Assembly: GCA_020351875.1 (NCBI GenBank) | Contig: CP070671.1 | Coordinates: 2,414,866 to 2,478,865 of the forward strand | From: Chromatiales bacterium | GTDB lineage: Bacteria > Pseudomonadota > Gammaproteobacteria > Steroidobacterales > GCA-2729495 | Reading direction: 5' to 3' | DNA length: 64,000 nucleotides | Position numbers and translations under genes: made by a program | Shown: positions 52,154 through 60,619 of the stretch, piece by piece | Layout of the letters: every line of letters starts with the position of its first letter | Numbering within the stretch: the stretch's first letter is position 1 | Notes under the pieces: model-generated | What the model saw: only the letters and a program-made list of their open reading frames with translations | What the model was told of the DNA's origin: nothing | Database searches by the model: none

Positions 52154-52309
52154 CGCCTGGAACCTCCGGCGGGAAGGCTCAATGATAGCCACGCGGCCGA
52201 ATCTCTACCAACGTGGCTGGACTCCGCGCCGCCCCTTCGCCACACTTGCGCCCCCGCTCGCACAGGAATCGCGGGCTCGCCGACACTTTCTACCCGCCGG
52301 ATCCGAGCA

Positions 52310-53536
52310 ATGACGACACTGATCACGCCTTTTCGTGGTTTGCGCCCCGCGCCGCAACACGCCGCCGACGTGGCCGCCCCGCCCTATGACGTGCTGAACA
52401 CCGCAGAAGCCCGGGAACGGGCCGCCGGCCGCCCATTCAGTTTCCTGCATATCTCCAAACCGGACATCGACCTGCCCGAGGGCACGGACCCTTATTCGGA
52501 CGCGGTCTACGAAAAAGGCGCAGAAAACCTGCGGGCGCTCATCGACCAGGGCGTGTTGCTGCGGGATACGGAGCCCTGCTACTACGTGTACCGACTGACG
52601 ATGGGCGCGCATACGCAAACGGGTCTCGTCTGTGCCGCGAGCGTGGCGGACTACGACAGCAATCGCATTCGCAAACACGAATTCACGCGGCCGACCAAAG
52701 AGGACGACCGCGTGCGACAAATTACGGCGTTGAATGCGCAGACCGGCCCCGTATTGCTTGCGTACCGTGCGTCGGAAACCGTACGCGAGATCCTGGCGGG
52801 CACGGCGCAGCAGGCAGCGCTGTACGACGTGACGGCGGACGATGGCATCCGGCACGAGCTGTGGCAGCTGGCGGACGCTGCCGACATCGACAGCATCACG
52901 GCGAGCTTTGACGCGATGCCGGCGCTGTACATCGCCGACGGGCACCATCGCTCCGCGGCCGCGTCGCGGGTGGCCGCGAAGCGGAAGGACGATCAGGCCG
53001 CTAGCCGCTACTTCCTGTGCGTGGCCTTCCCGGATGACGAAATGCAGATTCTCGATTACAACCGCGTGGTCCGGGACCTGAACGGCAAGACTGTCAGGGC
53101 CGTGCTGGAAGAAATCAACGACGCCTTTACTGTGAGCCCCGAATCGTCACCTGCCAAGCCCGGAGCGCCAGGGCAATTCGGTATGTACCTCGACGGACAG
53201 TGGTACCGGTTGACAGTCGACCCCGAGCGTATTCCGGCGAATGACCCGGTGGCGAGTCTCGACGTGAGCCTGCTGCAGGACCACCTGCTGGCCCCGATCC
53301 TGGGCATCGGCGACCCGCGCACGGACGAGCGCATCGACTTCGTCGGCGGCATCCGCGGCCTGGGAGAGCTGGAACGCCGGGTAGACAGCGGTGAAATGGC
53401 CGCCGGCTTCGCGCTCTACCCGACCAGCATGGAAGCGCTGATGGCGGTGGCGGACGCCAACGAGGTCATGCCGCCCAAGTCCACCTGGTTCGAGCCGAAA
53501 CTCGCTGACGGGCTGGTCTCCCACGTGCTCGACTGA
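52310..53536 (+). CDS. DUF1015 family protein
   Basis: A 408-residue cytoplasmic protein. The family hallmarks are ITPFRGLRPAP and VAAPPYDVLN at the N-terminus, HEFTRPTKEDDRVRQITALNAQTGPVL in the middle and YIADGHHRSAAASRVA near 205-220. Members often sit near serine or one-carbon metabolism genes; the function is unproven. The HEFT and DGHH motifs may be catalytic or metal-binding. ATG 52310 begins at the conserved N-terminus; the open frame extends far upstream across the opposite-strand membrane protein but is not coding there. Confidence 0.93.
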   Translation: MTTLITPFRGLRPAPQHAADVAAPPYDVLNTAEARERAAGRPFSFLHISKPDIDLPEGTDPYSDAVYEKGAENLRALIDQGVLLRDTEPCYYVYRLTMGAHTQTGLVCAASVADYDSNRIRKHEFTRPTKEDDRVRQITALNAQTGPVLLAYRASETVREILAGTAQQAALYDVTADDGIRHELWQLADAADIDSITASFDAMPALYIADGHHRSAAASRVAAKRKDDQAASRYFLCVAFPDDEMQILDYNRVVRDLNGKTVRAVLEEINDAFTVSPESSPAKPGAPGQFGMYLDGQWYRLTVDPERIPANDPVASLDVSLLQDHLLAPILGIGDPRTDERIDFVGGIRGLGELERRVDSGEMAAGFALYPTSMEALMAVADANEVMPPKSTWFEPKLADGLVSHVLD

Positions 53537-53622
53537 GCCCGCGGGGCGGCCCGACCGGCCGGCTTCTCAGCCCTGCGGAACTGTGCGAAGGTAGCGCCCC
53601 CGCGCAGCCACGGGATCCCAGA

Positions 53623-54468
53623 ATGCGCTGGAAAACGGGCAGACGCAGCCGCAATGTCGAAGACCGCCGCGGCCGCCGGGTCAGGCGGGGCATCGCCGGC
53701 GGCGGCATCGGCACCATCGTGCTGATCCTCGCCACGCTGTACTTCGGCATCGATCCGAACCTGCTGCTGCAGGGCCTGGATAGGGTCTCCACCAGCCAGG
53801 CACCGCCGGCGGGAGGACAAGCCCCCGCCGCTGACGACGAGCAGGCGCAGTTCGTGTCGGTGGTACTGGCGGATACCGAGGACACCTGGCAGCAACTGTT
53901 CGCGGCCTCCGGTAAACGCTACCAGGAGCCGAGACTCGTATTGTTCACGGACGCGGTGCGCTCCGCCTGTGGCTTTGCCAATGCGGCAGTGGGACCGTTC
54001 TACTGCCCGGCCGACAACAAGGTTTACCTGGATCTCGGCTTCTTCCGTGACCTGAAACGGCGCTTCGGCGCTCCCGGCGACTTTGCCGAGGCTTATGTGA
54101 TCGCCCACGAGGTGGGCCACCACGTGCAGAACCTGCTCGGGGTCTCGGCGGAAGTGCGCCGCCGCCAGCGCGGCCTGAGCAAGGCCGAGGCAAACGCCCT
54201 GTCCGTGCGGCTGGAACTGCAGGCCGACTGCTTCGCCGGTGTCTGGGCCAACCAGGCGGACCGGGCGCGCAGCATCCTGGAGCAGGGCGACATCGAAGAA
54301 GGCCTGAACGCGGCCAGTGCCATTGGCGACGACCGCCTGCAACGCCAGGCCGGCGGACGCGTAGTACCCGATTCCTTCACGCATGGCAGCTCGGCGCAGC
54401 GGGTGCGCTGGTTTCGTCGCGGATTAGCGTCCGGTGATCCCGCGGCCTGCGACACGTTCAGCCGGTAG
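53623..54468 (+). CDS. Neutral zinc metallopeptidase (YpfJ-like)
   Basis: A 281-residue membrane-anchored protein. The cytoplasmic N-terminus is basic, and a membrane helix lies near 26-41 (GGIGTIVLILATLYFG). The zinc motif HEVGHH is at 162-167, followed by ELQADCFAGVWAN with the third ligand region, all typical of PF04228. The active domain probably faces the periplasm. The stop codon TAG at 54466-54468 is formed by the first bases of a REP-like repeat. Confidence 0.93.
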   Translation: MRWKTGRRSRNVEDRRGRRVRRGIAGGGIGTIVLILATLYFGIDPNLLLQGLDRVSTSQAPPAGGQAPAADDEQAQFVSVVLADTEDTWQQLFAASGKRYQEPRLVLFTDAVRSACGFANAAVGPFYCPADNKVYLDLGFFRDLKRRFGAPGDFAEAYVIAHEVGHHVQNLLGVSAEVRRRQRGLSKAEANALSVRLELQADCFAGVWANQADRARSILEQGDIEEGLNAASAIGDDRLQRQAGGRVVPDSFTHGSSAQRVRWFRRGLASGDPAACDTFSR

Positions 54469-54558
54469 GGTGCGCTATGCGCACCAGCCCGGTAGGGTGC
54501 GCTGTGCGCACCAGGGAATCGGTGGCGTTTCGTTTTCGACGCGCACAGCGCACCCTAC
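54464..54558. repeat. REP cluster: two direct copies and one inverted copy
   Basis: Copies GGTAGGGTGCGCTATGCGCA at 54464 and GGTAGGGTGCGCTGTGCGCA at 54491 are each followed by CCA. An inverted partner GCGCACAGCGCACCCTAC lies at 54541-54558. Each copy has an inner palindrome (TGCGC...GCGCA). The phrase resembles GTAGGGTGCGC(N)GCGCACC repeats of many gammaproteobacteria; this is recalled, not searched. Confidence 0.82.
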
Positions 54559-54566
54559 ATGGTCGA

Positions 54567-54597
54567 CAAAAGAAAAAGGCCCCACCTGGGTGGGGCC
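54567..54597 (-). terminator. Rho-independent terminator of the PEP-CTERM gene
   Basis: On the minus strand, GGCCCCACC and GGTGGGGCC form a 9-bp stem around a 2-base centre, followed by TTTTTCTTTT. It lies about 60 bases after the stop codon. Confidence 0.88.
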
Positions 54598-54655
54598 CCT
54601 TTCCGGCTGCAGGTTGCGTGCGCCCCTGCAGCTTGTCTCTGAATGTCCGCTGCTG

Positions 54656-55315
54656 TCAGGCGACGGTGCGTCGGCGCACCCAGCCCAGCAGGCCAAGGGC
54701 GGAGCCGAACATCCACGCGGCCGCCGGGATCGGCACGATGGTCGAATTTGCGACGACCAGCGCCATGCCGGCATCGACACCAGCAGCTTCAGGCAGCTCG
54801 AGAATGCCCGCAAGTTCCGGCGAGACCAGGATGTCAGCCGCGATCACGAGCGAATTGTCGAAGGCTTCCACAATCGGGTTCGCTATGTCGAACAGGATCC
54901 CGTTCAGCCCGTAGTTGCTCTCGACGACAAAACCCGAGGCCCCTTCCGGGCGGCCCTCGACGGCTCGGATCGTAAAGTCGCCGACTTCGATATTCCCGTT
55001 GAACTGCACGCGGCCGCTGTGCTCGATCGCACCGCTGAATGGCGCGAAGTTCGGCGAGTCGTAAATAAAGGTGGTATCCAGCGCGTCGCCAATCGCGTTG
55101 CGCGGGTTGATACCGAAGGACACCGAGTTCGGGCCCAGCGAGCCCTGCACGTTCGGTGTCACCGAGGTAATTTCAAGGCCCAGTGATGCCAGCGCACCGT
55201 TCCCAAACAGCACGCTCGTCTCGCCCCCTTCCACTTGAATTGGCGTGGCCTGGCCCGCCAGGGGCAGGACGGCCAACAGTGCGATGGCGGCTAAAGTCTT
55301 CCCAAATGCACGCAT
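54656..55315 (-). CDS. PEP-CTERM-type surface protein
   Basis: A 219-residue exported protein. The signal peptide ends LAGQA near residue 24. The mature part is beta-rich with Gly/Asn loops. The C-terminus is the exosortase sorting signal: VPIPAAAWMFGSALGLLGW followed by VRRRT. ATG 55315 follows GGAG. Exosortase and export genes are not in the window, so the sorting enzyme must be elsewhere. It has its own terminator and is divergent from a c-di-GMP riboswitch-controlled gene. A surface or matrix role is likely. Confidence 0.9.
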   Translation of the reverse strand: MRAFGKTLAAIALLAVLPLAGQATPIQVEGGETSVLFGNGALASLGLEITSVTPNVQGSLGPNSVSFGINPRNAIGDALDTTFIYDSPNFAPFSGAIEHSGRVQFNGNIEVGDFTIRAVEGRPEGASGFVVESNYGLNGILFDIANPIVEAFDNSLVIAADILVSPELAGILELPEAAGVDAGMALVVANSTIVPIPAAAWMFGSALGLLGWVRRRTVA

Positions 55316-55828
55316 TTTTATTTTGCTCCAGATTGCAGTCTCGCTTGCCAATCTCCAGCCACGATTGCCGGTTCCGGATTTGCATTTCTGGGCGGAAAAA
55401 AAAACGCCCAAAGCCCGGAGCCACAACGTGGCTGTCGTTCTCAGTGCGTCATCGGTACGAAACCATCCCTGATTCCGTGCGGCCATTATAGCGACCATCG
55501 GGCGCCATGCAAACCGGATTTCGGACATTTTTGCCCGTTTTCAGGCCGCGCTGTGGACAGCTAAGCCCTTGAGCGACTTTACATAATTGCTATCCCGCCT
55601 TTCTCGACCGGCTTGCTTGTCTACACGGGTCTTTTGCGCGATATTCGGGGTTGCTGACAAGGGTAAACCCGGTGAAAGCCGGGGACACAAAGTCACCGGT
55701 CTAAGGGGCGCGTTCCTAGGACAGCGGGACTACCGGCCACCCAAGCGGGCGCCAGTCGCGCCCCTCCTTACCCGGTATTCCTGTGCCTGCGAGCGGTGAC
55801 TGCGTACCAATCGACAAGAGGTGCACGG
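55316..55828. other. Long divergent intergenic region containing the c-di-GMP riboswitch
   Basis: About 510 bases. The left part holds the leader of the PEP-CTERM gene, with A- and C-rich sequence near 55397. A possible plus-strand -10 box CATAAT (55582-55587) has no good -35. The right part holds the riboswitch (55651-55740) and its expression region. No coding sequence is supported. Confidence 0.75.
55651..55740 (+). promoter_or_regulatory. Cyclic-di-GMP-I riboswitch (GEMM-I)
   Basis: The aptamer core reads GACAAGGGTAAACC, a hairpin CCGGT-GAAA-GCCGG (GNRA loop at 55674-55677), GGGACACAAAGTC, then ACCGGTCTAAGG and finally GGACAGCGGGACTACCGG. These align in order with the Vibrio Vc2 GEMM-I landmarks (AGGGCAAACC, GAAA loop, GGGACGCAAAGCC, CCUAAAC, GGUAGCGGGGUUACC). 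The closing stem CCGG/CCGG (55696-55699 with 55733-55736) can pair. Downstream, GGGCGC/GCGCCC (55747-55763) is a hairpin without a U-tract, and a CCTCCTT stretch could mask the AAGAGG ribosome site, so translational control is more likely than termination. Confidence 0.92.
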
Positions 55829-57181
55829 ATGCCGGATCTTGCCCGCCTGACAGGCCGCTTAAGGAAGCTGGAACTGCCCGCCGAGCCGCTGCGCGCGCGG
55901 CCCCGCAACATGGACCAGATCGCCGACGTCCTGCAGAATCGCAAGCGTTTCCCTTCGCCGGTCCGCCCCCAGGGTGCCAACAGTTCGGCGACCCGCTGCG
56001 CCAAGGTACACGGCGGCACGGCGCTGGATATGAGCGCGCTGAACCGGATACTGCACCTGGATCGCAGGACCGTCACCGTCGAGGCCGGCATACGGCTGCG
56101 GGACCTGGTCCGGATCCTGGCCGACCGCAACCTGGAACTCCTGGCCACCGACGACCAGCTCGACCGCTCCGTCGGCGGCATCGTCAGCAGCGGTTCGCTG
56201 TTCAGTTCCACCGCGATGGACGAGCCGAACCTGGCCGCATCCGTCTGCGCCATTCGCCTGGTGACGCCGCGCGGCCGGGCGCTGAATTTCAATACCGAGA
56301 AGCCGGAAATGCTCCAGCTGCTGCGCCAGAGCTACGGGCTGATGGGCATCGTGTACAGCGTGACCCTGCGGGTGCGCAAGCAGACGCTCTACACGGTGCG
56401 CCACGGCAAAATGGGCTTCGCAGAGCTCGCGAAACTGGTACCCCAGCTGGCCAATGCCAAGGCAGGTGTGAAAATCTACCTGCTGCCGTTTCGCAACCGC
56501 GCGTTCATCGAACTGCGAGATGCGAGCATGGCGGCGCGCCCGCCGCGGACCGCCATCTGGAAGCTGGGCGACTGGCTGACGAACAAGCTGCTGCCCGACC
56601 TGGTGCACCTGCTGCGACGCGTTCCCGGCCGGCGGCTGCGCGACCCGCTGATCGACGGGTTCAGTGAAGCCACCCAGGCGCTGGTCAATACGCGCCTGGT
56701 GGATGCCGGCAGTAATGCAATGGAACAGACCGGCAAGTTCCGTCGGGTCGGGGCCGACGCCAGGATCCAGCAAAGCACCTGGGCATTTCCGGCCCGCGAT
56801 TTCGGCGCCGCGCTGTACTCGTACCGCGAATACTGCCAGCGCCATTACAAGACACAGGGCTTTCGCTGCAACCTGCCGGCGGTCGTGCACCGGCTGCGGC
56901 AAGATCAGCACGCGTTGCTGTCGCCGAGTTTCGACGGGCCCGCGTTCGCCCTGAGTATCCGAACCACCGTCACCGCGGGTTGGGACGACTTCCTGATCGA
57001 CTTCGCCGCCATCGCCGCGCATTTCGGCGGCATTCCGATTCTCAATCAGACCCGTGGTTTCACGCCTGCCCAGGCGACGCGCGCATATGGCGAGCGGCTG
57101 GTGAAATTCAAGGCTCTGCGCCAGCAGATGGACCCGCAGGATCGCCTGTTGAACCAGTTTCTTGCCGAACACATCGGCTGA
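55829..57181 (+). CDS. FAD-linked oxidase (FAD_binding_4; D-arabinono-lactone oxidase / GlcD-like)
   Basis: A 450-residue cytoplasmic flavoprotein. The N-terminal FAD domain has RPQGANSSATRCAKVHGG, LDMSALNRILHLDRRTVTVEAG and SVGGIVSSGSLFSST. The C-terminal substrate domain ends KFKALRQQMDPQDRLLNQF, like sugar-lactone oxidases. No membrane segment is seen. ATG 55829 follows AGAGGT; a GTG at 55796 is in frame. The 5' leader carries a c-di-GMP riboswitch, so expression should follow the motile/sessile state. A sugar or lactone oxidation tied to matrix or surface polymers is an attractive guess. Confidence 0.9.
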   Translation: MPDLARLTGRLRKLELPAEPLRARPRNMDQIADVLQNRKRFPSPVRPQGANSSATRCAKVHGGTALDMSALNRILHLDRRTVTVEAGIRLRDLVRILADRNLELLATDDQLDRSVGGIVSSGSLFSSTAMDEPNLAASVCAIRLVTPRGRALNFNTEKPEMLQLLRQSYGLMGIVYSVTLRVRKQTLYTVRHGKMGFAELAKLVPQLANAKAGVKIYLLPFRNRAFIELRDASMAARPPRTAIWKLGDWLTNKLLPDLVHLLRRVPGRRLRDPLIDGFSEATQALVNTRLVDAGSNAMEQTGKFRRVGADARIQQSTWAFPARDFGAALYSYREYCQRHYKTQGFRCNLPAVVHRLRQDQHALLSPSFDGPAFALSIRTTVTAGWDDFLIDFAAIAAHFGGIPILNQTRGFTPAQATRAYGERLVKFKALRQQMDPQDRLLNQFLAEHIG

Positions 57182-57225
57182 AGGAAGTGCAGCTTGCCAC
57201 CGGTGGCAGGCTGGCAGCGCGCTGT

Positions 57226-57690
57226 TTACCAGAGCATGGGTTTGCGGACCATCAGGAACAGGATCAGGAACGCACTGCCCGTGATACCCCCCCACAGCCA
57301 CGTCAGCCGGCGCGCCAGGACCGGCAGTGCCTGGCCGTCCTTGGCGCCCTCGGTCTCCCCATTGGCGAGACGAATCCACTTCTTCATGAACGGCCCGTAC
57401 ATAATGCCGGCCGTCGCGAGGAGCGCGGTCAGGAACACGCTCGCAATCAACCAGGACGAACTACCGGGCCACTGCCAGAACCACATGATCGACCCACAGG
57501 TCACAGCAACGATGTAGGACGGGACAGCCATACGGTCATCGATCTTCTTGACCAGTCGCAGGATGTTCGCCCGATGGACCGGGTCACGGTTGGCGGCAAT
57601 GATCCAGAACAAGTGCGTCACATTGGAACCGAAACCAATGCACGCACAGATGATGTGCAGCCACTTGATGCCGAGATAAAGTTCGACCAC
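57226..57690 (-). CDS. DUF2269-family integral membrane protein
   Basis: A 154-residue protein with four hydrophobic segments (IKWLHIICACIGFGSNVTHLFWII, YIVAVTCGSIMWFW, SSWLIASVFLTALLATAG, LTWLWGGITGSAFLILFLMV). The LHII...GFGSN start and length fit DUF2269. The start is GTG 57690 with no strong ribosome site. It converges with the FAD oxidase gene. Function is unknown. Confidence 0.82.
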   Translation of the reverse strand: MVELYLGIKWLHIICACIGFGSNVTHLFWIIAANRDPVHRANILRLVKKIDDRMAVPSYIVAVTCGSIMWFWQWPGSSSWLIASVFLTALLATAGIMYGPFMKKWIRLANGETEGAKDGQALPVLARRLTWLWGGITGSAFLILFLMVRKPMLW

Positions 57691-58046
57691 TTGTTACTAC
57701 CCGTAAAACACCGGTGCACCCAAGAACCGGTCCCGCGAACCCGCGCAAAGAGTATTTGATTCCGGTTCTCGACGCACCATCCGTATTTACCACGGAACTC
57801 GCTGCCGGTACTTAAGCATCGGGGACGCAGCGGGGCAAGTGTCGCAGATCCGGCCGCCCAGTGGCCAGGTTCTGACCCCGCCGGACCGGGCCAAGCCGGC
57901 GCCCCGGCCCACCAACGGCTGCCGGCCGTTGTCACCCGGCCACACCAGGCCGGCACCCGCAGCGGTGGTGACCGGGTTTGCATCGTTGCCGCCCTTTACC
58001 GACACTGCTGGTCGCGTCGATTGTCAGGTTTCTCCAGCAAAATACG
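57691..58046. other. Divergent intergenic region, no gene seen
   Basis: About 356 bases between the DUF2269 and CDF genes. It contains an inverted pair AGAACCGG (57723-57730) / CCGGTTCT (57762-57769) and several CCGGCC clusters. No clear promoter was recognised. Confidence 0.5.
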
Positions 58047-59003
58047 ATGGCAGGCTCATCCCGCAAAGCCATTTTCGCCGCACTAGTCGGTAACTCGCTG
58101 ATTGCAGTCACGAAGTTTGGCGCGGCAGCGATGACCGGCAGCGCGGCCATGTTGTCCGAAGGCATTCATTCGGTGGTGGATACCGGCAACCAGGTCCTGT
58201 TGCTGCTCGGCCTGAAGCGGGCACAGCGCCAGCCGAGCCCGGGCTTTCCTTTTGGCCATGGCAAAGAGGTGTACTTCTGGTCTTTCGCTGTCGCGATCCT
58301 GATCTTTGCGCTCGGCGCCGGCATCTCGCTCTACCAGGGTTACTCCCATCTCCGAGACCCGACGCCGCTGGAAAATGTGTCTGTTAACTATATTGTCCTG
58401 GCACTGGCGATCCTGTTCGAGGCCGGTGCATTCACCGTCGCCTTTCGCGAGTTCAACGCTCAACGCGGAAAACTCGGCGCGCTGGAGGCGGTGCGCAGGG
58501 GCAAGGACCCAACCCTGTTCGTCGTGCTGTTCGAAGACGGCGCGGCCATGCTGGGATTACTCGTCGCGCTGGTGGGTATTTTCCTCGCTGATCAGACTGG
58601 CAACCTGGTATATGACGGCGCCGCGTCGATGCTCATCGGTTTGATCCTGGCCGCGACAGCCGTGTGGCTGGCCTACGAGACACAGAGCCTGTTGATCGGC
58701 GAGAGCGCGGCCGACTGGCTTGTAGGGAAGGTGAACGCGACGCTTGCAGGCACCACCGGCATCGAAACGGTGAATGAGGTAGCAACCCTGCACATGGGCC
58801 CGAACTTCATCCTGGTCACTATCAGCGTCGACTTCTCGCCAAGCATGAACTCCGATGACGTCGAGACCTGCGTGTCCGAGCTGACCCGGGAGATCAAGGC
58901 CATCGATCCCAGTATTCGCCGGGTCTTCATCGAGGCGGAAAAGATCGCCGACCACCTCCGGGAAATCGCGGATTCGCTGCCCGGCACCGCCCAGGAATCG
59001 TGA
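58047..59003 (+). CDS. Cation diffusion facilitator (CDF) family transporter
   Basis: A 318-residue protein with about six membrane helices and a C-terminal cytoplasmic domain. The TM2 metal site is SEGIHSVVDTGNQ (His41, Asp45); the TM5 site reads FEDGAAMLGLLVA, with Glu/Asp in place of the usual HxxxD. The C-terminal domain VNEVATLHMGPNFILVTISVDF is typical. The atypical TM5 site resembles the SLC30A9/ZnT9-like branch, so zinc is not certain; manganese, iron or cobalt are possible. Confidence 0.92.
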   Translation: MAGSSRKAIFAALVGNSLIAVTKFGAAAMTGSAAMLSEGIHSVVDTGNQVLLLLGLKRAQRQPSPGFPFGHGKEVYFWSFAVAILIFALGAGISLYQGYSHLRDPTPLENVSVNYIVLALAILFEAGAFTVAFREFNAQRGKLGALEAVRRGKDPTLFVVLFEDGAAMLGLLVALVGIFLADQTGNLVYDGAASMLIGLILAATAVWLAYETQSLLIGESAADWLVGKVNATLAGTTGIETVNEVATLHMGPNFILVTISVDFSPSMNSDDVETCVSELTREIKAIDPSIRRVFIEAEKIADHLREIADSLPGTAQES

Positions 59004-59013
59004 GCACGAGGGA

Positions 59014-59640
59014 CTAGTGCGGTAAAGGCCGGACAGGCGCCGGCAGGCTCAACAGCTCCCTTTGCTGCTGCTTCAGGTCTTTCTTGAGGTCGGGAATGAG
59101 GCACTGCAAGGTGAACTCGCGTCCGGCGGACTCTGCAAGAATCCAGTTGCAGTGGTGCCCGAAATACTCGAGATAGCTCTTGCGATAGCGCTCGAGACCG
59201 GAGCTGAAGCGCAGGTCGCGCATGATGGAGTACGCAAGGTGGTCGGCGCAGTACAGGCTGGAGTTTGACTGCAGGAAGCGGGCATGTTCCGCCACCACGG
59301 CCTTCGCATAGTCCTGGGTACTGTGCAGCACATCGAACAGCGCTTTGCGTTGCCTGCCCGTCACCGAGTTCTCCCGCAGGAACTCGAACAGGGCCTGTCG
59401 ATGAATGAGCTGGAAGCGAAGCCGGCGCATCGTCACCAGCTGGCCTTTACGCGTGCTGTCGCTCCCCACCGTGCGCATCAGGCCGGCGTGGTAACTCTCC
59501 CACTGGCAGTAGCTGGACGGCGTCTCGAACAAGCGGTTCACCAGCTGCCGCTCGTTCTGGGTACCGGACCAGCGCATGTACTCGATCCGCAACTCGGATA
59601 CGTCCATCAGGATGCTGGGTGCAATTGCCCGTCGATACAT
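59014..59640 (-). CDS. Hypothetical protein
   Basis: A 208-residue soluble protein rich in Arg, Leu and aromatic residues. It appears mainly helical (TRKGQLVTMRRLRFQLIHRQALFEFL; KKDLKQQQRELLSLP). It contains scattered Cys and His (SSYCQW, NSSLYCADHLAY, GHHCNWIL) but no recognised metal motif. ATG 59640 is used. It converges with the CDF gene (10-base gap). I do not recognise the family. Confidence 0.7.
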   Translation of the reverse strand: MYRRAIAPSILMDVSELRIEYMRWSGTQNERQLVNRLFETPSSYCQWESYHAGLMRTVGSDSTRKGQLVTMRRLRFQLIHRQALFEFLRENSVTGRQRKALFDVLHSTQDYAKAVVAEHARFLQSNSSLYCADHLAYSIMRDLRFSSGLERYRKSYLEYFGHHCNWILAESAGREFTLQCLIPDLKKDLKQQQRELLSLPAPVRPLPH

Positions 59641-59959
59641 TGTTGGTCTTGGAATCCCGTGTCGCGGACGACGAAAATTACCAAGTTTCGTTTACTAAAG
59701 CATGACAATCTCCCATCGGGCGTTTGCCGATGCTTCGCGTCGATTGAGAAAGTCCGCGCAAGTTACGGAATTATCTTCGGCAGGCTACAGACAGGCCCGC
59801 ATCCGCAACAATGGGCAGCGGCAGCGCCGGGCCGCTCCGCGCGCAAATCGCGCGCGCGGATGCGCAAATACAGCAGCTAAACCAGCTGGACTGGCAAAGG
59901 GCCAGGTTCGTCCGGCCACAGTTCACAGCGCTGCAAAGTTACGTGTAGTCTCAGGCCCG
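59641..59959. other. Divergent intergenic region, no gene seen
   Basis: About 319 bases between the hypothetical gene and the AlgH-like gene. A low-GC patch lies near 59675-59700 (ATTACCAAGTTTCGTTTACT) and may hold a promoter. Open frames here lack protein character. Confidence 0.5.
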
Positions 59960-60565
59960 ATGGCTCGATTTGTTGCTTGCCTTGCGCTGGCCGGTTGCCT
60001 CCTGGCCCTGGATCTCAGCGCTGCCGAGACTCCCGGCCCGGGCAAGCTGCTCGTGGCCTCGCGCCAGCTCCAGGGCCCGGCCTTCGCCGAAGCAGTGATC
60101 CTGCTGATTCATTACGACGCCACCGGTGCGATGGGCCTGATCGTGAACCGGCCCACTTCGCTGGTGCCAGCCGAGGCCCTGCCCCGGCTGCCGGCGCTGG
60201 CGGACTACCGCGGGCCGATGTACCTGGGCGGGCCGGTAGAAAGACGGCGCGTCCTGGCGCTGGTGCGCGCGGAACAACCCCCGGCGACAGCCGCGACGAT
60301 TATCGACGGCGTGCACTTCGCCCCGCTGAACGGCGAGCTGCTGGCAGATACGACGATGGATGCGTCCAGGTTGCGGCTGTACGTGGGGTATGCCGGCTGG
60401 GGCCCCGGCCAGCTCGATGCAGAGCTGGCCCGCGGCAGCTGGCACGTGATGGCAGCCAGCGATGAGCTCGTGTTCAGCGACGAGGTCGACGACGTTTGGC
60501 GGCGCCTGATTCCTGCGCCCCGGTACCAGGTTTCGACCGAGCTGCCTGGCCTTGCCGGCACCTGA
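59960..60565 (+). CDS. AlgH/YqgE (UPF0301) family protein with an N-terminal signal peptide
   Basis: A 201-residue protein. The UPF0301 core is clear: GKLLVASRQLQGPAFAEAVILL, MGLIVNRPTS, MYLGGPVERR and LYVGYAGWGPGQLDAELARGSW. Unusually, about 22 residues before the core form a signal peptide (MARFVACLALAGCLLALDLSAA), whereas normal YqgE proteins begin at the core and are cytoplasmic. A lipobox-like LAGC lies within this stretch. Function of the family is unknown; an exported variant implies a periplasmic role. HemW follows on the opposite strand. Confidence 0.88.
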   Translation: MARFVACLALAGCLLALDLSAAETPGPGKLLVASRQLQGPAFAEAVILLIHYDATGAMGLIVNRPTSLVPAEALPRLPALADYRGPMYLGGPVERRRVLALVRAEQPPATAATIIDGVHFAPLNGELLADTTMDASRLRLYVGYAGWGPGQLDAELARGSWHVMAASDELVFSDEVDDVWRRLIPAPRYQVSTELPGLAGT

Positions 60566-60619
60566 ATCCCATCTCCAACTATCTGGACATATCACCGTGG
60601 CCCCGGATCCGATGAATAC

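Noticed and set aside
51365..52309. A 315-codon open frame running in front of the DUF1015 gene
   Set aside because: It lies opposite the membrane protein gene, its translation is Arg/Gln/His-rich low-complexity sequence, and DUF1015 begins naturally at 52310.
55859..57379. A 506-codon minus-strand open frame
   Set aside because: It is antisense to the FAD-linked oxidase and shows only Gln/Arg-rich shadow sequence.
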